Positions 16,134 to 23,865 of a DNA stretch of 44,555 nucleotides are shown piece by piece; position 1 is the first letter of the stretch, and each line of letters begins with the position of its first letter. Origin of the DNA: [Clostridium] symbiosum ATCC 14940 (GTDB taxonomy: Bacteria; Bacillota; Clostridia; Lachnospirales; Lachnospiraceae); contig NZ_KE992967.1 of assembly GCF_000466485.1 (NCBI RefSeq), positions 1-44,555 on the forward strand, in the 5' to 3' direction. The notes beneath the pieces are model-generated. The model did not search any database. It saw only the letters and a list, made by a program, of their open reading frames with translations, and had not been told where the DNA came from. Both the position numbers and the translations under genes were made by a program.

Positions 16134-16147
16134 AACTTTATAAAGTT
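16134..16147. promoter_or_regulatory. Operator AACTTTATAAAGTT (operon side)
   Basis: This is a perfect 14-bp palindrome between the transketolase start codon and the probable extended -10 TGGTATAAT (16209-16218, leftward). A second copy is on the regulator side at 16261-16276, with a degenerate half-site near 16226-16236. A site downstream of the promoter suggests repression by the divergent GntR-family protein. Confidence 0.65.
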
Positions 16148-16260
16148 TATTTATATATAATATAATAACATACGATTTAATTATTGCAATTGGCGTTTTA
16201 TACAAAATATTATACCAGATTTTAGTAATAAAGTTTTGCATATTTATATTATATATATTT

Positions 16261-16276
16261 AAACTTTATAAAGTTT
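16261..16276. promoter_or_regulatory. Operator AAACTTTATAAAGTTT (regulator side)
   Basis: This perfect 16-bp palindrome contains the same core as 16134-16147. It ends 12 bases before the -35 of the regulator gene's promoter, fitting autoregulation. Confidence 0.65.
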
Positions 16277-16287
16277 TGCATTTATGA

Positions 16288-16316
16288 TTGAATTTTATTA
16301 AATATTACTATATAAT
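16288..16316 (+). promoter_or_regulatory. Sigma-A promoter for the GntR-family regulator
   Basis: The elements are TTGAAT, a 17-base spacer and a perfect TATAAT. The start point would fall near 16323, about 33 bases upstream of the TTG start codon. Confidence 0.75.
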
Positions 16317-16355
16317 AGAATCAAATATTAAAAATGAAACATAAGGGGGATTTTT

Positions 16356-17024
16356 TTGAAGACACAATCATCGGCCAGTCTGGCTGAACCTGTATATGAG
16401 CATATACTTAATATGATATTGAATATGGAGTTAAAACCTGGCGATCGCATTCCGGAAGTTGAGATTGCAAAGGATCTGGGAATCAGCCGCACCCCTGTGA
16501 GAAGCGCCTTGAAGCAGCTTGAAAGCGAGGGGCTGGTCACAATTTATCCGAACCGTTTCGTCAAGGTCACAACTTTCGATGACGAAATGATTCAGGATCT
16601 TGGTATTATGAGAATCGCCGTAGACTGCATGGCAGTAAGGCTTGCCATTTTCCGCGGAAGCAATGAAGACTTTCGCCAGCTCAGTATTCTTGCGGATAAA
16701 TGCAGTGAAAGTGATTTTTCCGATGGAAAGGAGCGTATGGAACATATCAAAAATGATTACCTGTTCCATCTTCAGCTCAGCATAATAGCGAAAAATCCTG
16801 TACTGGAAAAATATCAGCTTCAGTTTCTCAGGCAGATGGAGGTCATGCTCTCCCACCGCTATGCCGACGTGATAGCCAATAAAATTACTCACAGAATGAT
16901 CGCCGACGCCATCGAGGCCCGGGATGAAGAGCTGGCTGTTAAACTGACTGCGACACATCTCGCGGAGTTTTACCACCTGAAAGAGAACTTTCCGTTCCTG
17001 CTTAAGAATACGCACCTGCTGTAG
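16356..17024 (+). CDS. GntR-family transcriptional regulator (FCD domain)
   Basis: The 222-residue protein has an N-terminal winged helix-turn-helix (about 15-75, including GDRIPEVEIAKDLGISRTPV) and an all-helical FCD ligand-binding domain (about 85-215). FCD regulators bind carboxylates, sugar acids or similar metabolites. The start is a TTG at 16356, five bases after AAGGGGGA. It diverges from the transketolase/dehydrogenase/symporter operon, and both ACTTTATAAAGT palindromes lie between them, so it is very probably the local repressor. A strong bidirectional terminator follows. Confidence 0.92.
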   Translation: MKTQSSASLAEPVYEHILNMILNMELKPGDRIPEVEIAKDLGISRTPVRSALKQLESEGLVTIYPNRFVKVTTFDDEMIQDLGIMRIAVDCMAVRLAIFRGSNEDFRQLSILADKCSESDFSDGKERMEHIKNDYLFHLQLSIIAKNPVLEKYQLQFLRQMEVMLSHRYADVIANKITHRMIADAIEARDEELAVKLTATHLAEFYHLKENFPFLLKNTHLL

Positions 17025-17046
17025 CAAGCTTGAAAATAATGCACGC

Positions 17047-17111
17047 AAAAAAACCGTCCGGATATAACACGCCTTTTCCTTTCATGGTTTTGGTCTGTCC
17101 GAACGGTTTTT
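17047..17111. terminator. Bidirectional terminator after gntR and M20 gene
   Basis: The arms AAAAAACCGTCCGGA (ending near 17062) and TCCGAACGGTTTTT (from 17098) pair across a 35-base loop, with a run of A on one side and T on the other. It can stop both the rightward regulator and the leftward amidohydrolase transcripts. Confidence 0.75.
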
Positions 17112-17129
17112 CTATGTAATTTTCTTATT

Positions 17130-18329
17130 TCAGTCCTTCAGATAATCAATCGCAACAGCGGCCATCGTCCTCGACGCCAGCTTTATATATGTTTCATCCA
17201 CCTTAAATTCCGGATTGTGGACCGGAGCGCCTTCGCCTGTACCCATCATGATATAACAGGAAGGCACCTTCTGCGAAAAGAAGCCGAAATCCTCCGAAGC
17301 AAGTCTGAGAAGATCGCCGGTGACGATTTCCGGATACGGCTCACCTGTGGGAAGCCCCTTATAAAGTGCCTCCTCATTCTCTTTAATAGTGGCAATCACC
17401 CGTTTCGCCAGGGTTTTGTCATTATAGACCGCCGCATACCCCTCTTCAAATTTCACTTCGCAGCTTCCGCCCATGGCAGATGCGATCCCTTCCGACAGGG
17501 ATCGTATCTTTTCCATCATAACACTCCTGGTCTGTGCTTCAGCGTTGCGCATCATGCCATGCATTTCAACCCGGTCGGTAATTACGTTAAGCGCAGCTCC
17601 GCCGGATATCATTCCCATATTCAAAGTTGAATGCTCCATGGGACTTAAGTTCTTCGGCACCAGTGTGTTGAGGGCCACAATGATCGATGCGGCAATATAG
17701 ACGGCGTCAACTCCCTCCTGCGGCTCTGAGGAATGGGCCGCTTTTCCATGCACCACAATTTCACAGCGGTCGGAGAACGCCGTCACCGGACCGACACCCA
17801 CATAGAACTTTCCCCTCTGATCGGATGTCACATGAAGTGCCATACAAGCGTCGGGAAGTTCCTCCATCAGCCCTGCTTCTATCATCTGGCGGCCTCCGCC
17901 TCCGCGCTCCTCCGCAGGCTGGAATACCAGCTTGACCCTGCCGCTCCAAAATTCCTTCATTCCGTTTAAAATTTCCCCGACAGCCAGCAGATTTGCCGTA
18001 TGGACATCATGGCCGCAGGCATGCATGACGCCTTTATTCAGGGAACGAAAAGACACCTGCGCCGTCTCCTCGATTGGCAGTGCATCCATATCGGCCCTGA
18101 GCATCAAAAGCTTCCCCGGCTTGCCGCTGTCAATTACCGCCACAATTCCCGGCTCCACCGGACTCTCCTCATATGGTATTCCCATCCGCCGAAGTTCCTG
18201 CATAACCAGCCCTGCTGTCTTATATTCTTCAAAGGCCAGCTCCGGTTTCTGATGAATCATCCTGCGGACAGCGATCGTATGCTTCTCCAGGCTGTCGGAC
18301 AGCCGAAGAAGCGTTTCCACCTGTTCCAT
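17130..18329 (-). CDS. M20-family amidohydrolase (IAA-amino acid/N-acyl hydrolase type)
   Basis: The 399-residue protein is an M20D metallopeptidase-like amidohydrolase, cleaving N-acyl or amide-linked amino acids in the cytoplasm with a two-metal site. Visible motifs are MRADMDALPIEE, the metal-binding HACGHDVH, and FQPAEE with the catalytic glutamate. The dimerisation domain lies in the middle. The start at 18329 has AGGAGG ten bases upstream. It lies 53 bases after the VWA gene on the same strand and may be in its transcript. The substrate is not determinable from sequence. Confidence 0.9.
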   Translation of the reverse strand: MEQVETLLRLSDSLEKHTIAVRRMIHQKPELAFEEYKTAGLVMQELRRMGIPYEESPVEPGIVAVIDSGKPGKLLMLRADMDALPIEETAQVSFRSLNKGVMHACGHDVHTANLLAVGEILNGMKEFWSGRVKLVFQPAEERGGGGRQMIEAGLMEELPDACMALHVTSDQRGKFYVGVGPVTAFSDRCEIVVHGKAAHSSEPQEGVDAVYIAASIIVALNTLVPKNLSPMEHSTLNMGMISGGAALNVITDRVEMHGMMRNAEAQTRSVMMEKIRSLSEGIASAMGGSCEVKFEEGYAAVYNDKTLAKRVIATIKENEEALYKGLPTGEPYPEIVTGDLLRLASEDFGFFSQKVPSCYIMMGTGEGAPVHNPEFKVDETYIKLASRTMAAVAIDYLKD

Positions 18330-18382
18330 TTAAGTCTTGCCTCCTGTCACTTTATCACGTCTTTAACGGGCTCATTCCCCGC

Positions 18383-19582
18383 CTATTCCCCTTTTTTTAA
18401 AGCTTTGATTCCATTCTCCAGGCCGCTTACCGTCAGAGGAAACATCGGAATCGTCTCCCGAATCAGGCCAATCGTCTGGTAGCCGTACGTGTAATCCCAC
18501 ACCTTCTCATTAATCGGGTTCATCCAGACGGAGGACGGAAATCTCCGTTTTAATGTCTCCAGCCAGTAGAGGCCCGTCTTGTCATTTCGGTGGAAATAGT
18601 CGAGGCTCCCGCCGCGGTAGAGCAGCTCCGAGGGCGCCATGGCCCCGTCCCCTACCAGGATAACCTTATACTCCGGCTTCAGATTATTAAACACCCATTC
18701 CGTCGATACCTTCTCCCTCCAGGAACAGGAAGGCGTTGTGAACAGATAATCATAAAAACAATTGTGAAAATAGTATACCTTTAAATCTTTAAAATGGGAT
18801 GACTGATCCACTGCCTGGAACAGACGGTTGCACAGCTCAGCATAGCTCCACATCGAGCCGCCGCTGTCCATCAAAAGAAGAAGCTTTGTCTGGTTTTTCC
18901 TGGGACGTTCCATGACAAGCTCCAGTCTTCCGCCTTGATCACACGTTTTTTCAATCGTTTTTTCCACATTCAGCTCGGTCTTCGGCCCGTCTTCACGGCA
19001 GGAAAGCAGACGCAGCTTTCTTAAGGCTATCTGGAACTGGCGTATCTGCAGGACGGAATCATCCCGGAAATCCCTGTAGTTTCGTTCCTCAGCCACCTGA
19101 AGGGCGCTCCTGTTCTTTCCAGGTCCTCCCACACGGATTCCCCTCGGACTATAGCCGGAATGGCCGAACGCGGAGGTTCCCCCCGTTCCTATCCATTTCG
19201 TTCCGCCGTGGTGCTGCTCATGCTGTTCCTTTAAGCGCTCCTCCATCATTTTCCGGATTTCGTCCAGACCAAGGCCCTCAAAGCGGGCGTCCACCTCATC
19301 TTTGTCATAGGGCGTCTGCTCTCTCGCTTTTGCAAGCCAGTCGAGAACTTCCTGAGGCAGTCTGTCATATGTCGTGACGTTTTCAAAATATTCCAGAAAC
19401 GCCTGGTCGAATTTGTCATAATCCGATTCCTTTTTCACAAGCACCGCCCTGGCCGTATAATAGAATTCCGTCAGGCTGGCCTCGTTGAGATTCATGGACA
19501 GGGCGTCCATCAGGCTGTTCCATTCATTCAGGCCTGTCTTCATTCCCTGCGCACGCAATAGATAAAGAAAATCAGTAAACAT
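18383..19582 (-). CDS. CoxE-like VWA domain protein
   Basis: The 399-residue protein has a helical N-terminal half and a C-terminal von Willebrand factor A domain like those of CoxE-type partners of MoxR ATPases. The metal-ion-dependent adhesion site is DSGGSM (about residue 241), where the usual middle serine or threonine (DxSxS) is glycine. Such pairs act as chaperones that insert metals or activate enzyme complexes. The client here is unknown. The start overlaps the end of the MoxR gene by 11 bases and has GGTGGAG upstream, which points to coupled synthesis. Confidence 0.85.
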   Translation of the reverse strand: MFTDFLYLLRAQGMKTGLNEWNSLMDALSMNLNEASLTEFYYTARAVLVKKESDYDKFDQAFLEYFENVTTYDRLPQEVLDWLAKAREQTPYDKDEVDARFEGLGLDEIRKMMEERLKEQHEQHHGGTKWIGTGGTSAFGHSGYSPRGIRVGGPGKNRSALQVAEERNYRDFRDDSVLQIRQFQIALRKLRLLSCREDGPKTELNVEKTIEKTCDQGGRLELVMERPRKNQTKLLLLMDSGGSMWSYAELCNRLFQAVDQSSHFKDLKVYYFHNCFYDYLFTTPSCSWREKVSTEWVFNNLKPEYKVILVGDGAMAPSELLYRGGSLDYFHRNDKTGLYWLETLKRRFPSSVWMNPINEKVWDYTYGYQTIGLIRETIPMFPLTVSGLENGIKALKKGE

Positions 19583-20384
19583 TTTTTCGCTCCACCTGCT
19601 TTAAATCCTCTGTCTTCTTTAACAATACACCGGCAAAGGGAATCTCCCTCTCAAGCTTTTTCACCGGAATGCCTCCAATTGACAAAGCCTGAATCCAATC
19701 CAGTACCTCCGAGGTACTCGGTTTCTTCTGAAGTCCCCGGATGTCCCTGATTTTATAAAATGCCTCCAGCACGCCGTCAATCAGCTTCTGTTCCAAATCC
19801 GGGTAATGAGCCTTGATGATACGTTCCATCATAGACGCATCCGGAAATGCAATGTAATGGAAGATACAGCGGCGCAGAAATGCATCCGGCAGCTCCTTTT
19901 CCGCGTTTGACGTGATGATGACGATTGGGCGTACCGTTGCCTTGACCGTCTCCCCTGTCTCAGGAATATAAAATTCCATCTTGTCCAGCTCCCAGAGCAG
20001 ATCGTTTGGAAATTCCAAATCGGCCTTGTCAATCTCGTCAATCAGCAGAACCGTCTGCTTTTCACGCTTAAACGCCTCCCCCAGCTTGCCCAAACGGATA
20101 TATTTGCCGATATCATTTACTCCCTCGGTTCCGAACTGGCTGTCATACAGTCTCTGTACCGTGTCATATACATAGAGGCCGTCCTGCGCTCTTGTGGTAG
20201 ATTTGATATTCCAGATTAAAAGCTCCATTCCAAGGGACTTTGCAATCGCTTCAGCCAGCATCGTCTTTCCGGTTCCCGGTTCTCCCTTTAACAGCAGCGG
20301 TTTCTTTAAAGCAGCAGCGATATTGACACTGCGGATCAGTTCGTCCGACGCGATATATTCTTCACTTCCATGAAATTGCAGCAT
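19572..20384 (-). CDS. MoxR-type AAA+ ATPase
   Basis: The 270-residue protein is an AAA+ ATPase with Walker A GEPGTGKT (about 36-43) and Walker B VLLIDEIDKAD, followed by sensor residues in IITSNAEKELPDAFLRRC. It belongs to the MoxR group that works with VWA proteins to remodel or activate target enzymes. It is the first gene of the pair, with AAGGAGAG upstream. A divergent recombinase gene lies to its right, with a 247-base intergenic region in which I see no certain promoter. Confidence 0.9.
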   Translation of the reverse strand: MLQFHGSEEYIASDELIRSVNIAAALKKPLLLKGEPGTGKTMLAEAIAKSLGMELLIWNIKSTTRAQDGLYVYDTVQRLYDSQFGTEGVNDIGKYIRLGKLGEAFKREKQTVLLIDEIDKADLEFPNDLLWELDKMEFYIPETGETVKATVRPIVIITSNAEKELPDAFLRRCIFHYIAFPDASMMERIIKAHYPDLEQKLIDGVLEAFYKIRDIRGLQKKPSTSEVLDWIQALSIGGIPVKKLEREIPFAGVLLKKTEDLKQVERKNVY

Positions 20385-20631
20385 GATTTTTCTCTCCTTT
20401 TACTTAAAAATAATCCATTCATCTTTTAATTTTGTATAACTTGACTCGCACCAGTATCGTGGGATACCTCATCAAGTGCTCATAGTATATCATAACCATT
20501 GGCTGTATAACTACTGTTATTTGCAAATTTCTGCCGGTAAAAATAGTGTGCCTGAATTACAAAAAGTATAGCAAAGGCGTTTTCAGGTACAATAACCATA
20601 TTATATTAGCCAAAAAAGTGAGGAAATGAAA

Positions 20632-21501
20632 ATGGAACAAGGACAAAACAAACCTGATGAAATCTTTTCCTGTACACGGATTGCTGAATTTCAAAACTAT
20701 CTGCACCAGGAGGAACGCAGTAGAAACACAATCACGAAATATATCCGGGATTTGAAAGTGTTTTTTACTTTTCTAGACGGACAGCCGATGGACAAAGAGG
20801 CGCTGCTGGACTGGAAAAAGCATTTAACACAGACACATGCACCGGCCAGTGTCAATTCCATGCTGGCGTCCGTCAACAAATTTCTGGACTGGCTCGAACT
20901 TCCGGGCCTGAAAGTAAAGCCGCTTAAAATTCAACGCCAAATCTTTTCAAACCCTAAGAAAGAGTTGACCACAGAAGAATACCGCAGGCTTATAAAAGCC
21001 GCAGAAAACAGGCAGAATAACAGATTATCTCTTCTTCTCCAGACTATCTGTTCCACCGGTATCCGAGTCTCAGAACTGAAATTTATTACTGCGGAATCTG
21101 CAAAAACGGGAAGAGCTGAGGCTGACTGTAAGGGTAAGACACGCATTATCTTTCTCCCTCCCGACCTGTGCCGGGCGCTCCGGCATTATTGCAGGGAGCG
21201 TGGTATTGACGCAGGAATCATTTTCTGCACCAGAAACGGCTGCCCTCTTGACCGCTCCAATATTTGGAAGGATATGAAAATGCTTTGTGACAGCGCAGGT
21301 GTGGAACCAGGCAAAGTATTTCCCCATAACCTGCGCCACCTGTTCGCCCGCACGTATTATGCGCTGGAAAAGGACCTGTCAAGACTTGCAGATTTACTTG
21401 GCCATTCCAATGTATCAACCACCCGTATTTATACAATGGAAAGCGGACTGATGCATTCCCGGCAGCTCAGCCGGATGGGACTTGTTTTTACACGCACATA
21501 A
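20632..21501 (+). CDS. Tyrosine recombinase/DNA invertase candidate
   Basis: The 289-residue protein has an N-terminal SAM-like core-binding domain (about 10-95) and a C-terminal catalytic domain of the tyrosine recombinase family. The catalytic residues are recognisable: Arg in TGIRVSEL, His-x2-Arg in HNLRHLF, His in LLGHSN and the Tyr nucleophile in TRIYTM. Start 20632 has GAGGAA at a proper distance; the ATG at 20626 is too close to it. The gene is not next to phage or conjugation genes. Its stop codon is three bases from a 25-bp repeat that returns inverted 205 bases later, so inversion of that segment is the natural hypothesis, rather than a general Xer role. Confidence 0.9.
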   Translation: MEQGQNKPDEIFSCTRIAEFQNYLHQEERSRNTITKYIRDLKVFFTFLDGQPMDKEALLDWKKHLTQTHAPASVNSMLASVNKFLDWLELPGLKVKPLKIQRQIFSNPKKELTTEEYRRLIKAAENRQNNRLSLLLQTICSTGIRVSELKFITAESAKTGRAEADCKGKTRIIFLPPDLCRALRHYCRERGIDAGIIFCTRNGCPLDRSNIWKDMKMLCDSAGVEPGKVFPHNLRHLFARTYYALEKDLSRLADLLGHSNVSTTRIYTMESGLMHSRQLSRMGLVFTRT

Positions 21502-21504
21502 AAA

Positions 21505-21529
21505 TACCACATAATGATGATTATGTGGT
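21505..21529. repeat. Left inverted repeat of candidate invertible segment
   Basis: This 25-bp sequence is itself palindromic: arms ACCACATAA and TTATGTGGT flank a TGATGA centre. Its exact reverse complement is at 21735-21759, with centre TCATCA. Nine-base arms around a six-base asymmetric spacer fit a tyrosine recombinase core site. Confidence 0.8.
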
Positions 21530-21591
21530 ATAAAAAAATTCGATTATCGGTTCTTCTACATATTAATTTAACACGAAGAGACAAAAATTAC

Positions 21592-21620
21592 AATATATTG
21601 ATACCTTTCATTTTTGTCAA
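21592..21620 (-). promoter_or_regulatory. Strong promoter inside the invertible segment
   Basis: Read leftward the elements are a perfect TTGACA, a 17-base spacer and TATATT (five of six). As sequenced it points away from the 95-aa/MATE genes and into the 3' end of the recombinase. Inversion at the flanking repeats would turn it toward those genes. Confidence 0.75.
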
Positions 21621-21787
21621 AGCATGAAAACCAGACCGGAACACTCAGATTTTTTTCCGGTCTGGTTTTTATACTTATTTTCATTTCGAATATGTCGCGG
21701 GGGTTGTCCTGCATGCCAGAATTGCGGGAGTTTAACCACATAATCATCATTATGTGGTAACTCACAAAACGGCAATAATAAACCCAT
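21617..21787 (-). CDS. Possible 56-codon ORF crossing the right repeat
   Basis: An ATG at 21785-21787 lies eight bases after a perfect AGGAGG on the leftward strand, and the frame runs 56 codons across the right inverted repeat and through the terminator hairpin to TGA at 21617. Its product has no recognisable domain. Running through a terminator argues against it, while the ideal ribosome site argues for it. Inversion would change its C-terminal part. I consider it doubtful. Confidence 0.2.
   Translation of the reverse strand: MGLLLPFCELPHNDDYVVKLPQFWHAGQPPRHIRNENKYKNQTGKKSECSGLVFML
21627..21670. terminator. Terminator inside the invertible segment
   Basis: The arms AAAACCAGACCGGAA (21627-21641) and TTCCGGTCTGGTTTT (21655-21669) form a perfect 15-bp hairpin with A- and T-runs, able to terminate in both directions. 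In the present orientation it separates the recombinase from the genes at 21879 onward. Confidence 0.85.
21735..21759. repeat. Right inverted repeat of candidate invertible segment
   Basis: This is the exact reverse complement of 21505-21529, identical over 25 bases. The two repeats enclose 205 bases holding one promoter and one terminator. Confidence 0.8.
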
Positions 21788-21878
21788 ATACCGTACCTCC
21801 TATCATTTAGAGTTGATACTTTAGAGGTCTGCGGATATTTAAGTCCATATAAACTGAAAGCAGGGAGGAGACACAGTC

Positions 21879-22166
21879 TTGAACGAAAATTTACTAAATG
21901 AACTGGTATCGGAGGCCGGTGTCAGTTATCTGTCTGATTTACATGACCCGCGTAGCTTCAGGAAGATTTTTCATGCCCTGGACAGGCTCTCTCCTGACAA
22001 TTACTCTTTGGAAGAGTGGGAAGAGGCCGTTACCTATATCCTTGGCCTGAAGCGCCGGCCTTTTCCGTCACCTGCCTCCGCCCGGCGTTTTCTGCAGGCA
22101 GAGCTTGAAAAAGCGGCTTTGTCGAAAAAAACCGAATCTGCGGCAGCAGGAAATAGTAACCTTTAA
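21879..22166 (+). CDS. Unknown 95-residue protein
   Basis: I do not recognise this small protein. It is hydrophilic and probably mostly helical, with a segment SFRKIFHALDRLSPDNYSLEEWEEAVTY-like in character, and an alanine-rich tail. There is no signal peptide, membrane segment or cysteine pair. The start is a TTG at 21879 placed eight bases after GGGAGGAG, which is convincing. It is the first gene to the right of the candidate invertible promoter and would be the first to be expressed in the flipped state. It lies 88 bases before the MATE gene. Confidence 0.7.
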   Translation: MNENLLNELVSEAGVSYLSDLHDPRSFRKIFHALDRLSPDNYSLEEWEEAVTYILGLKRRPFPSPASARRFLQAELEKAALSKKTESAAAGNSNL

Positions 22167-22171
22167 AAATA

Positions 22172-22200
22172 GTGACTTTTTCAAGGGCGTATGATATGAT
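22172..22200 (+). promoter_or_regulatory. Possible promoter for the MATE gene
   Basis: GTGACT, a 17-base spacer and TATGAT lie 55 bases before the MATE start codon. If active, it would give basal MATE expression independent of the invertible segment. Confidence 0.45.
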
Positions 22201-22254
22201 GAGATCAAATCAGCCCCTCCGGCTGACAATACCGTTACATATCAGGAGCCGTAT

Positions 22255-23583
22255 ATGACAAAAGGAAATATCACTAAAATACTATTCCAGTTTGCTGCCC
22301 CTCTGGTAGCCAGCAGCCTGCTGCAGCAATTATACAATATAGCCGATTCCATGATAGCCGGCAATTTTATCGGTGAAAATGCCGTTGCTGCTATTGGTGT
22401 TTCCACCAGCATCGTAATGTTTTTTACGAATGTCATTATCGGCTTTACCACAGGAGTCTCCATCTATATCGCCCAACTGACCGGCCGCAGGGATAATGAA
22501 AAAATCGGCGAGGCCATACGGACCTCGTTTTTCTACCTCGTTCCAGCAGCTCTGCTCATGGCTGTTCTGAGCCTTGGGATTATTGAACAGGTTTTAACGA
22601 TGATGCATACGGACGGAAGTATCTTTGCTATGACCAAAACCTATATCTCCATTATTTTTGCAGGAATACCGTTTGTCATGGTCTATAATATATGCAGCGC
22701 GATCCTGCGCGGCATGGGAAACAGCAAGACCTCCATGCAGGCCATCGTAATCGCTACCTTTACAAATATTTTTGTAGACATTCTTTTCGTAGCTGTCTTT
22801 CAGTGGGGAATTATGGGGGCTGCCCTGGCCACCGTACTGTCACAGCTTTTCTCCTGCATTTACGTCCTTGCATACCTGCTGCTGCGCGTGGTAAAGAAAT
22901 TCCCATGCCGTCACAGCTTTACAAAAGAGGCGCTGAAGGAACAGACGAGGCTCGGACTTCCCTGCGTTCTTCAATCCGGAATTATGTCCTTTGGCAGCAT
23001 TATCCTGCAGGGAATTATGAATACCCTTGGCGTTCAGGCCGTCACAGCCATCACCTCCGCATACCGCCTCGACTCCCTCGCTATGCTGCCTGCCGTCAGT
23101 ATGGCCTCGGCTGTTTCCACCTTCACGGCGCAGAATATGGGCGCCAGACAGTATGACAGGGTATCCGAGGGGTATTCCATCAGCGTGAAAATGATGCTCC
23201 TGCTCTCCGTCACCATAGCAGCAGCCGTTATTCTGGGCGGAAAATCATTTATCCTCCTGTTCGGAGTAAGCGAAGAGGTTGCCGGGCTGGGACAGAATTT
23301 CCTGTTTATGCTCTCCGTGTTCTATCCCATATTCGGGATGCTGAATCTGTTTATTGGGTTCCTACAGGGCACCGGCAACGTGATTACTCCCGCTGTCTGC
23401 AACATAACCGGCCTGGGAGTTCGCCTTACGCTGGCAGCAATTCTTGTCGCACCGCTCGGCTTTCCATCCGTCCCTTACAGCGAGGGAATCTCCTGGATTG
23501 TGGCCGCCTGTCTGTGCTACAGTAAATGCCGGAAAGCAAAAAAGAAAATTTTAACCGCGGCGTCCGATGTCAGCCGCGTATAA
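22255..23583 (+). CDS. MATE-family multidrug/Na+ antiporter
   Basis: The 442-residue protein has about 12 membrane helices and the duplicated MATE fold. Conserved-type segments include PLVASSLLQQLYNIADSMI near the N-terminus, IAGNFIGENAVAAIG, and ILRGMGNSKTSM in the first half. MATE proteins export cationic drugs, toxins or metabolites in exchange for Na+ or H+. The start at 22255 has AGGAG upstream. A strong terminator follows at 23631-23683. Its location beyond a recombinase and a candidate promoter switch suggests phase-variable expression, by inference. Confidence 0.92.
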   Translation: MTKGNITKILFQFAAPLVASSLLQQLYNIADSMIAGNFIGENAVAAIGVSTSIVMFFTNVIIGFTTGVSIYIAQLTGRRDNEKIGEAIRTSFFYLVPAALLMAVLSLGIIEQVLTMMHTDGSIFAMTKTYISIIFAGIPFVMVYNICSAILRGMGNSKTSMQAIVIATFTNIFVDILFVAVFQWGIMGAALATVLSQLFSCIYVLAYLLLRVVKKFPCRHSFTKEALKEQTRLGLPCVLQSGIMSFGSIILQGIMNTLGVQAVTAITSAYRLDSLAMLPAVSMASAVSTFTAQNMGARQYDRVSEGYSISVKMMLLLSVTIAAAVILGGKSFILLFGVSEEVAGLGQNFLFMLSVFYPIFGMLNLFIGFLQGTGNVITPAVCNITGLGVRLTLAAILVAPLGFPSVPYSEGISWIVAACLCYSKCRKAKKKILTAASDVSRV

Positions 23584-23629
23584 AACGATAGCCTGCACGT
23601 TCTGCGTACAGGCCACCGTCTTCAAACAG
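23583..23629. repeat. Dispersed CCTGCACG...ACAGG repeat, copy 2
   Basis: This copy lies between the MATE stop codon and its terminator and is nearly identical to 1524-1575 over about 45 bases, including AAACGATA before the dyad and CACCGTCTTCAAACA after it. The third, less complete copy is at 30672-30720. Confidence 0.6.
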
Positions 23630-23630
23630 A

Positions 23631-23683
23631 AAAGCCCGGACTTCACCGGCCTCACGGCCCCGGTGAGATCCGGGCTTTCTTTT
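23631..23683 (+). terminator. Rho-independent terminator after MATE gene
   Basis: AAAGCCCGGA-TTCACCGG pairs with CCGGTGA-TCCGGGCTTT around a short loop, followed by TCTTTTG. The stem is GC-rich and the T-run is adequate. Confidence 0.85.
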
Positions 23684-23865
23684 GTTGATTTTTCCGGGCT
23701 GACCAGGAGATAGAGACAGACAGGCAGCAGCATGGGAAACAGAAAGGCTGTATTTTTCCTTTATATTTGCGTGATTTCATGGCGTCTTCCTCTCCTCCCC
23801 ATTTTGTGGTACAATAAGTTCAAATAACGTTTCAAAATAAGGAACCGGAAAGGAGGCCATCCGTT

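Noticed and set aside
20385-20631. Promoters in the moxR/recombinase divergent gap
   Set aside because: TTGACT at about 20442 and TACAAT near 20589 exist but neither has a good partner element at 16-18 bases, so none is called.
20632-21501. Integrase as sign of a prophage or integrative element
   Set aside because: No phage, conjugation or tRNA attachment features lie nearby; a local invertase fits better.
21505-21530. Hairpin after the recombinase read as its terminator
   Set aside because: There is no T-run on the rightward strand, and an identical inverted copy 230 bases away makes a recombination site more likely.
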